This document shows, piece by piece, positions 17,125 to 25,276 of a stretch of DNA of 64,000 bases. The notes below the pieces were generated by a model. The model did not search any database and was not told the DNA's origin. It saw only the letters and a list, made by a program, of their open reading frames with translations. Position numbers and translations under genes: made by a program. The DNA comes from Aquimarina spinulae (GTDB taxonomy: Bacteria > Bacteroidota > Bacteroidia > Flavobacteriales > Flavobacteriaceae): positions 124,001 to 188,000 of the forward strand of contig NZ_CALSBP010000001.1 of NCBI RefSeq assembly GCF_943373825.1, in the 5' to 3' direction. The first letter of the stretch is position 1. Each line of letters starts with the position of its first letter.

Positions 17125-17571
17125 AAAGCATATTTTTTTATGAATAGGAAGAAGTTTTTTCAGCCAGAATGAAAAGAAAAACCTATGAAAAGCACTTCAT
17201 TTGAGTTTATGTGATTGATACTTCTATTTTTTTTGAATATTTTTTTTGTATTTATTTGATATCTAGTTGCTTAACTTGGTAAAAAAACATGAATGCTGTT
17301 GAGGAAAACCGTAAATAACTTTAGAAATAATTACTTAGGTTAGCAGTATTACACATATGATAATAAAGTTTTTAGTCATACCGAATATAGGTTTGAGCAA
17401 CTACAGTATCATAATTAGAGAATTAGTATCCTGTGTGGATATATCTTAGTGTAATACAGAATCGGAAAATGAACAAGAAATAAATAAAAACTCTACATCT
17501 TACCTGCTATGGTGAGATTACGTCCAATATAATAAGCTCTAGCTTAAGGACTCCAAAAAGAAAATTTGTAA
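17125..17571. other. Intergenic region, about 450 bp, nothing recognised
   Basis: AT-rich DNA with short T tracts after the DUF3999 stop. No ORF, strong hairpin or clean promoter pair could be supported. Confidence 0.35.
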
Positions 17572-18048
17572 ATGAAAATTGAATTACTATCTATTTTTGA
17601 TGGATTATTTAGTGTAAACACTAAAGAAAAGAAGCAAGAAACAAGTGCTTCCAAAATTTTTATGACCGATACACATACTAATTCTGGCAGAACCTTAATG
17701 ATCGAAGAAGAAGACTATGCAGTTTGGGCATATCTCTTGAGCACAGATAAAGAAGATATTGATTTTGATGGCTTTCTATGTGCAGTAATTGATCCAAGAT
17801 TTTCTGATGTAAAATCGTATAAGAACATTCGGGAAAGAAGAGATGCACCATTACCAGCCTTATATGCTAATCGATATAGTTATGTTAAAAATCTTAAAAA
17901 GAAAGATATAAAAATACATTGGCAAGAAGAATATGTAACCATATTCATAAAGAAAAAAGTATATCTTGTTATGGATCTAAATGCCAGAACCAGCTATTCA
18001 AAAGGGTTAGCGAATGATTGTGACTACGGAAAACAACTAAAAAGCTAA
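17572..18048 (+). CDS. Hypothetical cytosolic protein, unknown family
   Basis: 158 residues, ATG start, no signal peptide or membrane segment. Mixed alpha/beta composition with a compact middle (LMIEEEDYAVWAYLLSTDKEDIDFDGFLCAVIDP) and a conserved-looking RDAPLPALYANRYSYVKNLKKKDIKIHWQEEYVTIFIKKKVYLVMDL stretch with alternating strands. I do not recognise the family. It stands alone between two long intergenic regions. Codon use resembles its neighbours, so it looks like a real gene. Confidence 0.6.
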   Translation: MKIELLSIFDGLFSVNTKEKKQETSASKIFMTDTHTNSGRTLMIEEEDYAVWAYLLSTDKEDIDFDGFLCAVIDPRFSDVKSYKNIRERRDAPLPALYANRYSYVKNLKKKDIKIHWQEEYVTIFIKKKVYLVMDLNARTSYSKGLANDCDYGKQLKS

Positions 18049-18299
18049 GCAGGATATAACCCATTACCTTCTCTAAACAACATCTATTTCTCGACGAAAT
18101 ACAAATATTTAGCTTTTGACAGAATGTCGAGATAGATATTTAATATAGAGGTATGATCTTACCGTTCAGCAAAAATATTTAACTATAAGAGTATGATTGT
18201 GTTACCTTGATGCATAGAACAGAATTAATGACTGTTAATAGGAGTCAGTTAGTTTCATCAGGTAATTGATTCTTTTTGTTAGTTAAAAATCAAAAAACA

Positions 18300-19211
18300 A
18301 TGAACAGAAACATCATACTTATAATTAGTCTTTTAACTATAAGTCATATATTTTCTCAACAAATACCAGATACAACCTATAGTCCCGGGATAATAACAAA
18401 AATGTATCCTAAAAAATCCGGCACTACGATACATATAGATCAGGGACATCGTAATTTTCATACAAAGAATAATAGGTTTTTGCCTTTTGCAAAATTAGTG
18501 TCAGAAGATGGTTATAAAGTCGATGGTTTTGATGGGAAATTCAAAAAAGAGAAGCTAAAAGATCTTAAGATATTGGTGATCTCTAATGCGTTATCAGAAA
18601 ATAGCAGACCTCCTTTTGTTGCTCCCACAGAGAGTGCTTTTTCGACAAGTGAAATAAATAATGTAAAAGAATGGGTTAAAAATGGAGGCTCTCTTTTTTT
18701 GATCGCAGATCATATGCCCTTTGCTGGGGCCTCTGCAAATCTTGCAAAAGCTTTTGGTTTTACACTTTATGACAGCTTTGTAATGGATGCCGATGGTAAA
18801 GGAATTTTTGACTTTTCCCGAAAAAATAAAATGCTCGGTAATCATATAATAACAAATGGAAGAAATCATCAGGAACGAGTACACAAAATAAGAACCTTTA
18901 CAGGACAAGGGTTTAAGATGCCAAAAAAAGCTTCTTCTATTTTAAATTTAAAAAAAGAATATACTGTCTTTATAACAGATACTATGTGGGTTTTTAATGA
19001 AAAAACCCCAAGGATCTCTGCAGAAAATTTATCTCAGGGTGCTGTCTTAGAATATGGAAAAGGCAGAATAGCGGTATTTGGAGAAGCTGCCATGTTTACG
19101 GCTCAAATTGCGGGTAGAGATAGGGTTAAGGTCGGGATGAACTCTGCAAAAGCAGCAGAAAACTACCAGCTGTTACTTAATCTAATACATTGGTTAGATA
19201 GGGTGTATTAA
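18300..19211 (+). CDS. Exported DUF4350-like / GATase1-like-fold protein
   Basis: 303 residues from the ATG at 18300 (a TTG lies in frame at 18276 but the signal peptide MNRNIILIISLLTISHIFSQ begins at 18300). The mature part starts IHIDQGHRNFHTKNNRFLPFAKLVSEDGYKV and contains EINNVKEWVKNGGSLFLIADHMPFAGASANLAKAFGF, the pattern of DUF4350-type domains that resemble class I glutamine-amidotransferase folds without the catalytic Cys. The C-terminus has EYGKGRIAVFGEAAMF. Role unknown; probably binds a ligand in the periplasm. First of three consecutive secreted-protein genes on this strand. Confidence 0.72.
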   Translation: MNRNIILIISLLTISHIFSQQIPDTTYSPGIITKMYPKKSGTTIHIDQGHRNFHTKNNRFLPFAKLVSEDGYKVDGFDGKFKKEKLKDLKILVISNALSENSRPPFVAPTESAFSTSEINNVKEWVKNGGSLFLIADHMPFAGASANLAKAFGFTLYDSFVMDADGKGIFDFSRKNKMLGNHIITNGRNHQERVHKIRTFTGQGFKMPKKASSILNLKKEYTVFITDTMWVFNEKTPRISAENLSQGAVLEYGKGRIAVFGEAAMFTAQIAGRDRVKVGMNSAKAAENYQLLLNLIHWLDRVY

Positions 19212-19264
19212 TCTAGCGATATGAAGTGTCACTATGTAAAAAAAACACTAAAAAAGATATACTC

Positions 19265-20566
19265 ATGAAAAACAGACAACGAAATAACCTGTTTTTAATA
19301 ACTTCATTTTTGTTACTAACAGTATTGCATTTTCCTAAATCTAGTGCTCAACATGCTATAACAGAACAATATTTTAGGCACATGAGATATAATCATGTAT
19401 CACCACATGTGAGAATACAAGGAATTCACGAAATAAATCAGCAAGAAGCCCAACGTACGTCTCATTATGTTTTTAAGTACAATGAAAAAAAAGAATTAAT
19501 AGAGATTATTAACTATCATTATCACGACCAACGAAAACACCCCTTAGCAACAATAGGAGCACATAGAACGGTTTTTGAGTACTCTGATGCTGAAGAGATT
19601 CGTACTTTTTTTGATAAGAAAGGAAAGCGAATGACTAATAATCGCGAGGTCTATAAAGAAATATACCAATATGATAAAAATGGATTCATAAATGCACTTG
19701 ATTTTTATGATTTGAACGATGAACCTATGGAGTCTAATTGGAAAATTGCGAATTACCGGTGGTCAAAAAACAAAAAAATGGTGATAGAAAAGCGGTATGA
19801 TCTACAAAATAACCCTGTTAATATTTCACCGTATTTTGAATTTGGGATAACAGGAATTTTATATAGAAAAGATGGATCTCCAAAAGCTAATTATAATCTT
19901 AATGAAAAATTAGAAATTCAAGAAAACTCAATAGGAGTGGCCTCTTACGAAGATACCTATGATGAAAAAGGAAATCATGTTAGGTATTCTTATCACAATG
20001 CAAAAGGAAAATTAACTAAAAACCAGTGGAATTTTGCTGCCAACAACCAAGAGTTTGACGATAAGGGATACCTCATAAAAGGAGCAATGTTTGATGAAAA
20101 TAACGAATTGATACACAAGCGAGATTTTCCGTCTGTTACTCATATAAGAATGGCTAACCCAGCAAGTAAAAAAGATACTATAGAAATAAAAGAAAGAGCG
20201 TTAGGGTATTTAGTAGCACTACAGGAATTAAAACCTGATCTCATGAAAGAAGTGTTTCATAAAGGTTTAGCTAAGAGGACGATGGGGTTTGATCGAGAAA
20301 AACAAAAAGAAGTGATTAGAGAAACCAGCTATGAACAGATGGTAGAATTTGCAAAATCATGGAACAAATCCGGAGCTAAGTTTCCGCCTAAACCCAGTAA
20401 TAAAATAAAGATATTAGATATCTATAATCGCATAGCTACAGTTAAATTAATTTCAGACAATTGGGTAGAATATTTGCATTTAGTAAAAACAAATGACCAA
20501 TGGCAAATCATAAATTTACTTTGGCAGCATAAGAATGTAGATCGGTATCCAAACCAAAATAAATAA
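19265..20566 (+). CDS. Exported protein with YD-like repeats and a C-terminal NTF2/lumazine-binding-like domain
   Basis: 433 residues from the ATG at 19265, which begins a signal peptide (MKNRQRNNLFLITSFLLLTVLHFPKSSA). Residues ~50-300 carry several imperfect motifs of the kind found in YD/MORN-like antiparallel strands (FDKKGKRMTNNREVYKEIYQYDKNGFINAL; YDEKGNHVRYSYHNAKGKL; FDDKGYLIKGAMFDENNEL). Residues ~310-425 resemble a putative lumazine-binding (SnoaL/NTF2-like) domain: ALGYLVALQELKPDLMKEVFHKGLAKRTM, then IATVKLISDNWVEYLHLVKTNDQWQIINLLWQ. Function unknown. Followed 39 bp later by an S41 protease gene. Confidence 0.7.
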   Translation: MKNRQRNNLFLITSFLLLTVLHFPKSSAQHAITEQYFRHMRYNHVSPHVRIQGIHEINQQEAQRTSHYVFKYNEKKELIEIINYHYHDQRKHPLATIGAHRTVFEYSDAEEIRTFFDKKGKRMTNNREVYKEIYQYDKNGFINALDFYDLNDEPMESNWKIANYRWSKNKKMVIEKRYDLQNNPVNISPYFEFGITGILYRKDGSPKANYNLNEKLEIQENSIGVASYEDTYDEKGNHVRYSYHNAKGKLTKNQWNFAANNQEFDDKGYLIKGAMFDENNELIHKRDFPSVTHIRMANPASKKDTIEIKERALGYLVALQELKPDLMKEVFHKGLAKRTMGFDREKQKEVIRETSYEQMVEFAKSWNKSGAKFPPKPSNKIKILDIYNRIATVKLISDNWVEYLHLVKTNDQWQIINLLWQHKNVDRYPNQNK

Positions 20567-20605
20567 AAATAACACCTAAGATACATTATAATACAGATTA
20601 AAATA

Positions 20606-21928
20606 ATGAAAAATAAAATATCAATATTTGCCCTGATTACCTTAACGCCAATACTTCTTTTAGCTCAATCAAATACCGATGTTATTAAAAGAATACAGAA
20701 GCTTATGACAGAGAACTACGTTTTTCTGGATAAAGCAAAAGAAGTAAATCAACGTCTGGATGAATTGATGCAGGAAAAGCATTTCGATACTTTTAAAAAA
20801 CCAGGAGAGTTTGCAAAAGCATTGACAAAAGAGATGCAAAAAATCACAAATGATAAACATCTCAATATTGCTCCTCCAAGACCTCGAAATAGTAGACCGA
20901 GTAATCCTTTAGGTTTTATTCCTATGCATCTGCAAAATATAGAACGTTTTCGAAGAGGAGGATTTGGAGAAGTTAATTTTTTTGAAGGAAATGTAGGTTA
21001 TGTTCATTTAAAAGGATTTAGAGTAGAAGACACTATAAAAGTAGATCCGCTAATGAAATATTTATCAACTGCCGATGCGATAATTATCGATTTGAGAGGA
21101 AATGGCGGTGGTAATGGCCCTGTAGGTGTTAATTTAAGTAGTTATTTTCTTCCCGAAAACCTACCACTAACTGGTGTGTATACTCGAAGAACAGATACTA
21201 TGGAAAACTATAGTACTGTTCCTGTAAAAGGTATGCAAAGATTAGAGGTTCCTTTATTTATATTAACCAGTGGTAGAACTTTTTCTGCGGCCGAAGCCTT
21301 TGCATATGATCTGAAAGCAAGAAAAAGAGCCACAGTTATAGGAGAGAACACCGGTGGTGGCGCACATCCTGTAAATTTTATGAGATTACCACAAGGATAT
21401 AGACTTATTGTTCCAATTGCTCGCTCGATCAACCCTGTAACAAATACAAACTGGGAAGGTGTTGGAGTAATCCCAGATGTTAAGTCTTCTGCCGATGATG
21501 CATTAGAAAAAGCTAAAGAAATAGCTGAAGCAAGTGCTGCAAAGTATAGAGAAAAACCCTTTAAACAACTTGAAAAGATTTTAGAAAAAAATGAGTTTAC
21601 AAAACAAGAAGAAGAAACTGTCTGTAAACTTCTACAATTGATACTGAAAAGAGGTCATATGGAAAGTTTTATGATTAACGATATGGGGTATAGTTACTTG
21701 CGGGAAAAAAATATAAAAGCTGCTCGGGCAATTTTAAGAGCAGGATCAATCCTCTTTCCTAATTCTCCCAATGCCCAAGATAGCTATGCCGAGGTTTTAG
21801 CACAAAATGGGCAAAATAAATTAGCATTAAAACATTATGAAGCGGCTGTAACTATTGCAAAACGTAAAAAAGATAAACAAACAGAATTATACGAGAAGAA
21901 CTTAAGTAATTTTAAAGCTAAGATGTGA
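20606..21928 (+). CDS. Exported S41-family serine peptidase with C-terminal TPR
   Basis: 440 residues: signal peptide (MKNKISIFALITLTPILLLA), an N-terminal helical domain to ~90, then a tail-specific-protease core: NVGYVHLKGFRVED, ADAIIIDLRGNGGGNGP, LTSGRTFSAAEAFAYDL (predicted nucleophile S227), VIGENTGGGAHPV and IARSINPVTNTNWEGVGVIPD. No PDZ domain, so it belongs to the IRBP-like branch. From ~330 on there are TPR-like helices (INDMGYSYLREKNIKAARAILRAG; NSPNAQDSYAEVLAQNGQNKLALKHYEAA). Acts outside the cytoplasm on unknown peptides. Last gene before a convergent two-component pair. Confidence 0.9.
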   Translation: MKNKISIFALITLTPILLLAQSNTDVIKRIQKLMTENYVFLDKAKEVNQRLDELMQEKHFDTFKKPGEFAKALTKEMQKITNDKHLNIAPPRPRNSRPSNPLGFIPMHLQNIERFRRGGFGEVNFFEGNVGYVHLKGFRVEDTIKVDPLMKYLSTADAIIIDLRGNGGGNGPVGVNLSSYFLPENLPLTGVYTRRTDTMENYSTVPVKGMQRLEVPLFILTSGRTFSAAEAFAYDLKARKRATVIGENTGGGAHPVNFMRLPQGYRLIVPIARSINPVTNTNWEGVGVIPDVKSSADDALEKAKEIAEASAAKYREKPFKQLEKILEKNEFTKQEEETVCKLLQLILKRGHMESFMINDMGYSYLREKNIKAARAILRAGSILFPNSPNAQDSYAEVLAQNGQNKLALKHYEAAVTIAKRKKDKQTELYEKNLSNFKAKM

Positions 21929-21955
21929 TATTCATGTTATTTACAATACCATAGT

Positions 21956-22672
21956 TTATTTCCAAACTTTTTTTCCGGTCTGGTATATTTTCTCTAGAGC
22001 ATTATCTCTATAGCTTCTTCCCATCGGGATGGTATGATCATTTATCTCTAATACATTTCCTTGTATAACACTTATATAGTGAAAATTTACTATAAAAGAC
22101 TTGTGTACTTGTACAAACTGAGACGAGGGTAATAGTTCTAACATTCCGGAAAGCGTTTGATAAGTCACAAAAAACCTGTCTTTAAGGACTACTTTAATAT
22201 AATCCTTTAAGCTTTCAATAAAAAGAATATCAGTATAATATACTTTAATTTTTTTATTATCTACTTTAAAAAAAGCTGCGCCAGCAGGGGCTTCGGGTAC
22301 TTTTATAGGTTGATCTGTATGTGTTCTTACTTTTTCAATGGCTTGTACAAATCGATAAAAAGGAATTGGTTTTATGAGATAATCAACAGCATTAAGCTCA
22401 AATCCATCTACGGCATAATGCCGATGTGCCGTAGTAAAAATAACCTTGGGAGGAGAAGAGACCGCTTTTAGAAAATTGATCCCGTTTAGCATAGGCATTT
22501 GTATATCTAAAAAAATGAGATCGATAGTTTCAGAATTTAAAAACTCGATAGCCGATAAAGCATCATCAAATTTTCCAACTTCAGATAAAAAATCTAATCT
22601 GCTGATGTAATCAGAAATAACATCTTGAGCCAATGGCTCATCATCTACAATAATACATTTTATAATACTCAT
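21956..22672 (-). CDS. LytTR response regulator
   Basis: 238 residues from the ATG at 22672; the stop of the upstream kinase overlaps this start (TGATG), so translation is coupled. Receiver domain ~1-120 (IIKCIIVDDEPLAQDV, phospho-acceptor Asp in LIFLDIQMPMLNG, KPIPFYRF with the conserved Lys), then a LytTR DNA-binding domain ~140-236 (FFKVDNKKIKVYYTDILFIESLKDYIKV, FVQVHKSFIVNFHYI). Partner of the adjacent histidine kinase. LytTR regulators in Bacteroidota often control exported or motility-related genes; the regulon is not visible here. Confidence 0.95.
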   Translation of the reverse strand: MSIIKCIIVDDEPLAQDVISDYISRLDFLSEVGKFDDALSAIEFLNSETIDLIFLDIQMPMLNGINFLKAVSSPPKVIFTTAHRHYAVDGFELNAVDYLIKPIPFYRFVQAIEKVRTHTDQPIKVPEAPAGAAFFKVDNKKIKVYYTDILFIESLKDYIKVVLKDRFFVTYQTLSGMLELLPSSQFVQVHKSFIVNFHYISVIQGNVLEINDHTIPMGRSYRDNALEKIYQTGKKVWK

Positions 22673-23709
22673 CAATTATCTAGTTGTATACTTAGGTCGA
22701 CGTAAAATTTATGTGCGCGTTCTTTTAACCTAAAGGTATGTTTTTGAGGGTAAATAATCTGTAATCTTTTAGATAAATTTTGAACGCCGATTCCGTTTTT
22801 ATTATCTTCTTTTACAGAATTCCCTACCGGATTAATAGTGCTAATGTGTAATTCACCATTAGTAACCGCTATTTTTATTTGTATATCTACATCTCCTCTT
22901 TCATTTAAAGAACAATGTTTAAAAGCATTTTCGACTATAGGAATTAGGATAAGAGGAGTGATCATCACACCACCAAAATTACCCGTGATTTCCATCTGTA
23001 AGTTTAAACGATTTCCAAAACGCAACTTCTCTAATTCAATATAATCATGCAAGTGATGTATTTCCTTTTCTAAAGAAATTTTGTCTTCACTACCTTCATA
23101 TAAAGTATAAGATAATAAGTTTGATAGTTGTAATAGAGCTTCTGGAGTTTTTTTTGAACCTTTTAATGATAATGAATACAGATTGTTTAACGTATTAAAG
23201 AGAAAATGAGGGTTCATCTGAGATCTCAGAAAATTTAATTCACTGATCTTTTGTTCTTTTTTTATTTTTTCTAAGTTGATTTTATTATCGTAGTGATCTT
23301 GTAAAATCTTGATAGCAGTAGGAGGGCCAAACCATAATAATATTGCTCTTGCAAAATCTAGTATTCTGGGAAAAGAAAAAAAATCAGAAGGAAGTTTTGG
23401 TATGTCTAATAAAATCGGATAGACAAAGTAATATTGAAAAAGTTTTACAAGTAATGAGTTTATAATAAGAAGAGGAATGAAAGCCAGAAAATAATATACA
23501 TAACGTTTGGTACTAATATACTTAGGCCACAAGTAATACATATGTATATAATAAAATGGGATTTCGAGTAAACAACCCAGGTACTTATAAGAAGCTTTTA
23601 TCAAAGAAGCACCATACATTACATCCATTACTATCCAAATCAATAAATAAAGAATCCAAAAAACAATATGTTTTAAGGTTCGATTTTTAAAAAATACAGA
23701 AGTTGTCAT
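22672..23709 (-). CDS. LytS-like sensor histidine kinase
   Basis: 345 residues. Four hydrophobic segments in the first ~140 residues (LKHIVFWILYLLIWIVMDVMY; LLEIPFYYIHMYYL; YVYYFLAFIPLLIINSLLV; ILDFARAILLWFG), a short coiled coil (KKEQKISELNFLRSQ), then the His_kinase phospho-acceptor box QMNPHFLFNTLNNLYS and an ATPase domain (MITPLILIPIVENAFKHC, KNGIGVQNLSKRLQIIY). No periplasmic sensor domain is evident, so signals are probably sensed in the membrane. Operon with the LytTR regulator. Confidence 0.95.
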   Translation of the reverse strand: MTTSVFFKNRTLKHIVFWILYLLIWIVMDVMYGASLIKASYKYLGCLLEIPFYYIHMYYLWPKYISTKRYVYYFLAFIPLLIINSLLVKLFQYYFVYPILLDIPKLPSDFFSFPRILDFARAILLWFGPPTAIKILQDHYDNKINLEKIKKEQKISELNFLRSQMNPHFLFNTLNNLYSLSLKGSKKTPEALLQLSNLLSYTLYEGSEDKISLEKEIHHLHDYIELEKLRFGNRLNLQMEITGNFGGVMITPLILIPIVENAFKHCSLNERGDVDIQIKIAVTNGELHISTINPVGNSVKEDNKNGIGVQNLSKRLQIIYPQKHTFRLKERAHKFYVDLSIQLDN

Positions 23710-23936
23710 AATAATGTAGATGCTATTAAATATACCCCAAACAAGGCAAAATCGATTGTAATATCGTTAAATTATGAGTATTTGACTATTATTTTCTCTC
23801 AACAACACTTCCTGCTCGATGAAATATAGAAATATGTATTTGTGTAATATGCTTGAAGCCGATTTAATAAAGACTAATTACACATACTATATCTTCCTTA
23901 AAAACGTATTTTTTATAGGATTTCCTGATAAAAAAC

Positions 23937-23944
23937 TATATTTG
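23937..23944 (+). promoter_or_regulatory. Candidate -7 element (TATATTTG) of an orphan short transcript
   Basis: Exact TAnnTTTG match. No clean TTTG lies 19 bp upstream. Would initiate near 23951. Confidence 0.35.
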
Positions 23945-23993
23945 TTGCTTAGTTATAATTGCATTTTACATAACTAAACGTAAACCATTTTTG

Positions 23994-24028
23994 AAAACGG
24001 AGTAAGTTTAAATACCTACTCCGTTTTT
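23994..24028 (+). terminator. Orphan rho-independent terminator
   Basis: AAAACGGAGTA (23994-24004) and TACTCCGTTTT (24017-24027) are perfectly complementary around a 12-nt loop, followed by TT. The opposite strand also has a T-rich end. No annotated gene ends just upstream on either strand. Confidence 0.8.
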
Positions 24029-24161
24029 TGTTTTTATAAAAAAGGGTAGAAGAGGATACCGAATAATTGGTATCTTGGTCTTTATACCAGTTGTGTATAG
24101 AATTTTATTACGGTAAATTCTAAGTATAAATGGTATTATATAATATCATAAATTAAATCTT

Positions 24162-24719
24162 TTGAAAATACACATATTTGGAGCTTCGGGATCGGGTACT
24201 ACGACACTGGCAAATAATCTGGAGCAAAGATTAGGATGGAAACATCTGGATGCAGATGATTATTACTGGAAAAAAACTGATCCACCATTTCAGGTTAAAA
24301 TTCCATTATTGGAAAGAAATATTGCTATTAAAAAAGATATAGAAATATATGACTCCGTTATTATAAGTGGTTCTATGGTTAGTTGGGGGAAGGAATGGGA
24401 AAGCATGTTTGACTATGCTGTATTTTTGTATATACCACCAGAAGTAAGAATACAACGACTAATAAACCGAGAAGTCGCCCGCTATGGAGTTTTATTGCAA
24501 ACCGATGCCGAAATTCAATCAAAATCAAAAGCATTTCTCGATTGGGCAAAACAGTATGATGATCCTACTTTTGATGGCCGTAGTCTTACAGTACATAAGA
24601 ATTGGATTAAAAGACTAAAATGCCCGGTTATACAAATAGAAGGAGATACTACAATTGAAGAACGTATAGCACATATATTGCTTCAAATACATAAAAAAAA
24701 TAGTATCAGTAAGAAGTAG
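24162..24719 (+). CDS. P-loop nucleotide kinase-like protein (adenylate/shikimate-kinase-like)
   Basis: 185 residues from a TTG start at 24162; the Walker A motif begins so close to this point (MKIHIFGASGSGTTTLA) that no later start is possible. Features in order: Walker A GASGSGTTT (~7-15), LDADDYYW (~31-38), a SGSMVSWGKEW strand, VFLYIPPEVRIQRLINRE (LID-type arginines), and a C-terminal CPVIQIEGD..IEERI. Small P-loop kinases of this shape phosphorylate small molecules, but the substrate cannot be inferred. The stop is 2 bp before the next gene's ATG, so the pair is probably one operon. Confidence 0.78.
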   Translation: MKIHIFGASGSGTTTLANNLEQRLGWKHLDADDYYWKKTDPPFQVKIPLLERNIAIKKDIEIYDSVIISGSMVSWGKEWESMFDYAVFLYIPPEVRIQRLINREVARYGVLLQTDAEIQSKSKAFLDWAKQYDDPTFDGRSLTVHKNWIKRLKCPVIQIEGDTTIEERIAHILLQIHKKNSISKK

Positions 24720-24721
24720 TT

Positions 24722-25270
24722 ATGTCAATACAGAAAAATAAAAATAGAATTGAAAATACAAATTGTATTGTGGCCGAAGATCATATTTATTTCCCAAAAG
24801 GATATTATTTTAAGTATGGATATCTAAAAGATAAAAAGAAACTACCGTTTTCAATTATCAATGAAATAAGAACCAATACAAGGCCTATTACCGCAAAAAT
24901 TAATACTAACGAAATCATTTTTCTACAAGGCCTGGATGAGAAACAATGTATTGAGATTAAAGAAAAATCGAATATCAGTTTAACTACTCCGGTAGATAAT
25001 TGGTCATTATTATGTGATGAGTTTTTGGATACAGAATTTAGTGAAGCACAGAAAGAAAATGTAATACAATTACTTAAAGAAAACGGAATAGATAAAGACG
25101 AAGTACATCAAATACGAAAACGTATTTCTTCAAGAATGCTATTTCGCACCTTTTTTTCATGGGAATGGATATATTATGGCCAGTTTGATGTTCTTAAACA
25201 ACTTTGGCCCATGAGTTATAAAAAATACTGGTGGACTATGGAGATTGCTTTAAGAAACAAAAAAGAATAA
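24722..25270 (+). CDS. Hypothetical cytosolic protein, unknown family
   Basis: 182 residues, ATG start, no signal peptide. The N-terminal half is beta-rich (IVAEDHIYFPKGYYFKYGYLKDKKKLPFSIINEIRTNTRPITAKI) and the C-terminal half helical with an aromatic cluster (MLFRTFFSWEWIYYGQFDVLKQLWPMSYKKYWWTMEIAL). I do not recognise the family. Its 2-bp spacing from the P-loop kinase-like gene points to a shared transcript and perhaps a shared pathway. Confidence 0.65.
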   Translation: MSIQKNKNRIENTNCIVAEDHIYFPKGYYFKYGYLKDKKKLPFSIINEIRTNTRPITAKINTNEIIFLQGLDEKQCIEIKEKSNISLTTPVDNWSLLCDEFLDTEFSEAQKENVIQLLKENGIDKDEVHQIRKRISSRMLFRTFFSWEWIYYGQFDVLKQLWPMSYKKYWWTMEIALRNKKE

Positions 25271-25276
25271 CCCGGT

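Larger units (their letters stand above)
23710..24161. other. Divergent intergenic region with an orphan promoter-terminator pair
   Basis: Between the divergent kinase and P-loop genes. On the + strand, TATATTTG (23937-23944) is followed 50 bp later by a good terminator hairpin (23994-24028). Neither neighbour's coding end lies in front of that terminator, so a short transcript of about 75-80 nt may be made here. See findings. Confidence 0.45.

Noticed and set aside
18082..18137. Imperfect inverted repeat (ATCTATTTCTCGAC / GTCGAGATAGAT) as a terminator or attachment site
   Set aside because: Arms are imperfect with a bulge, the loop is 30 nt and there is no T tract.
23798..23838. Similarity of this stretch to 18070-18110 (about 29 of 40 bases) as a dispersed repeat
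   Set aside because: AT-rich DNA gives such matches by chance at this window size; no shared ends or structure were found.
24722..25270. Toxin-antitoxin pair with the P-loop gene at 24162
   Set aside because: Neither protein resembles a known toxin or antitoxin family and sizes are atypical; the close spacing alone is not enough.
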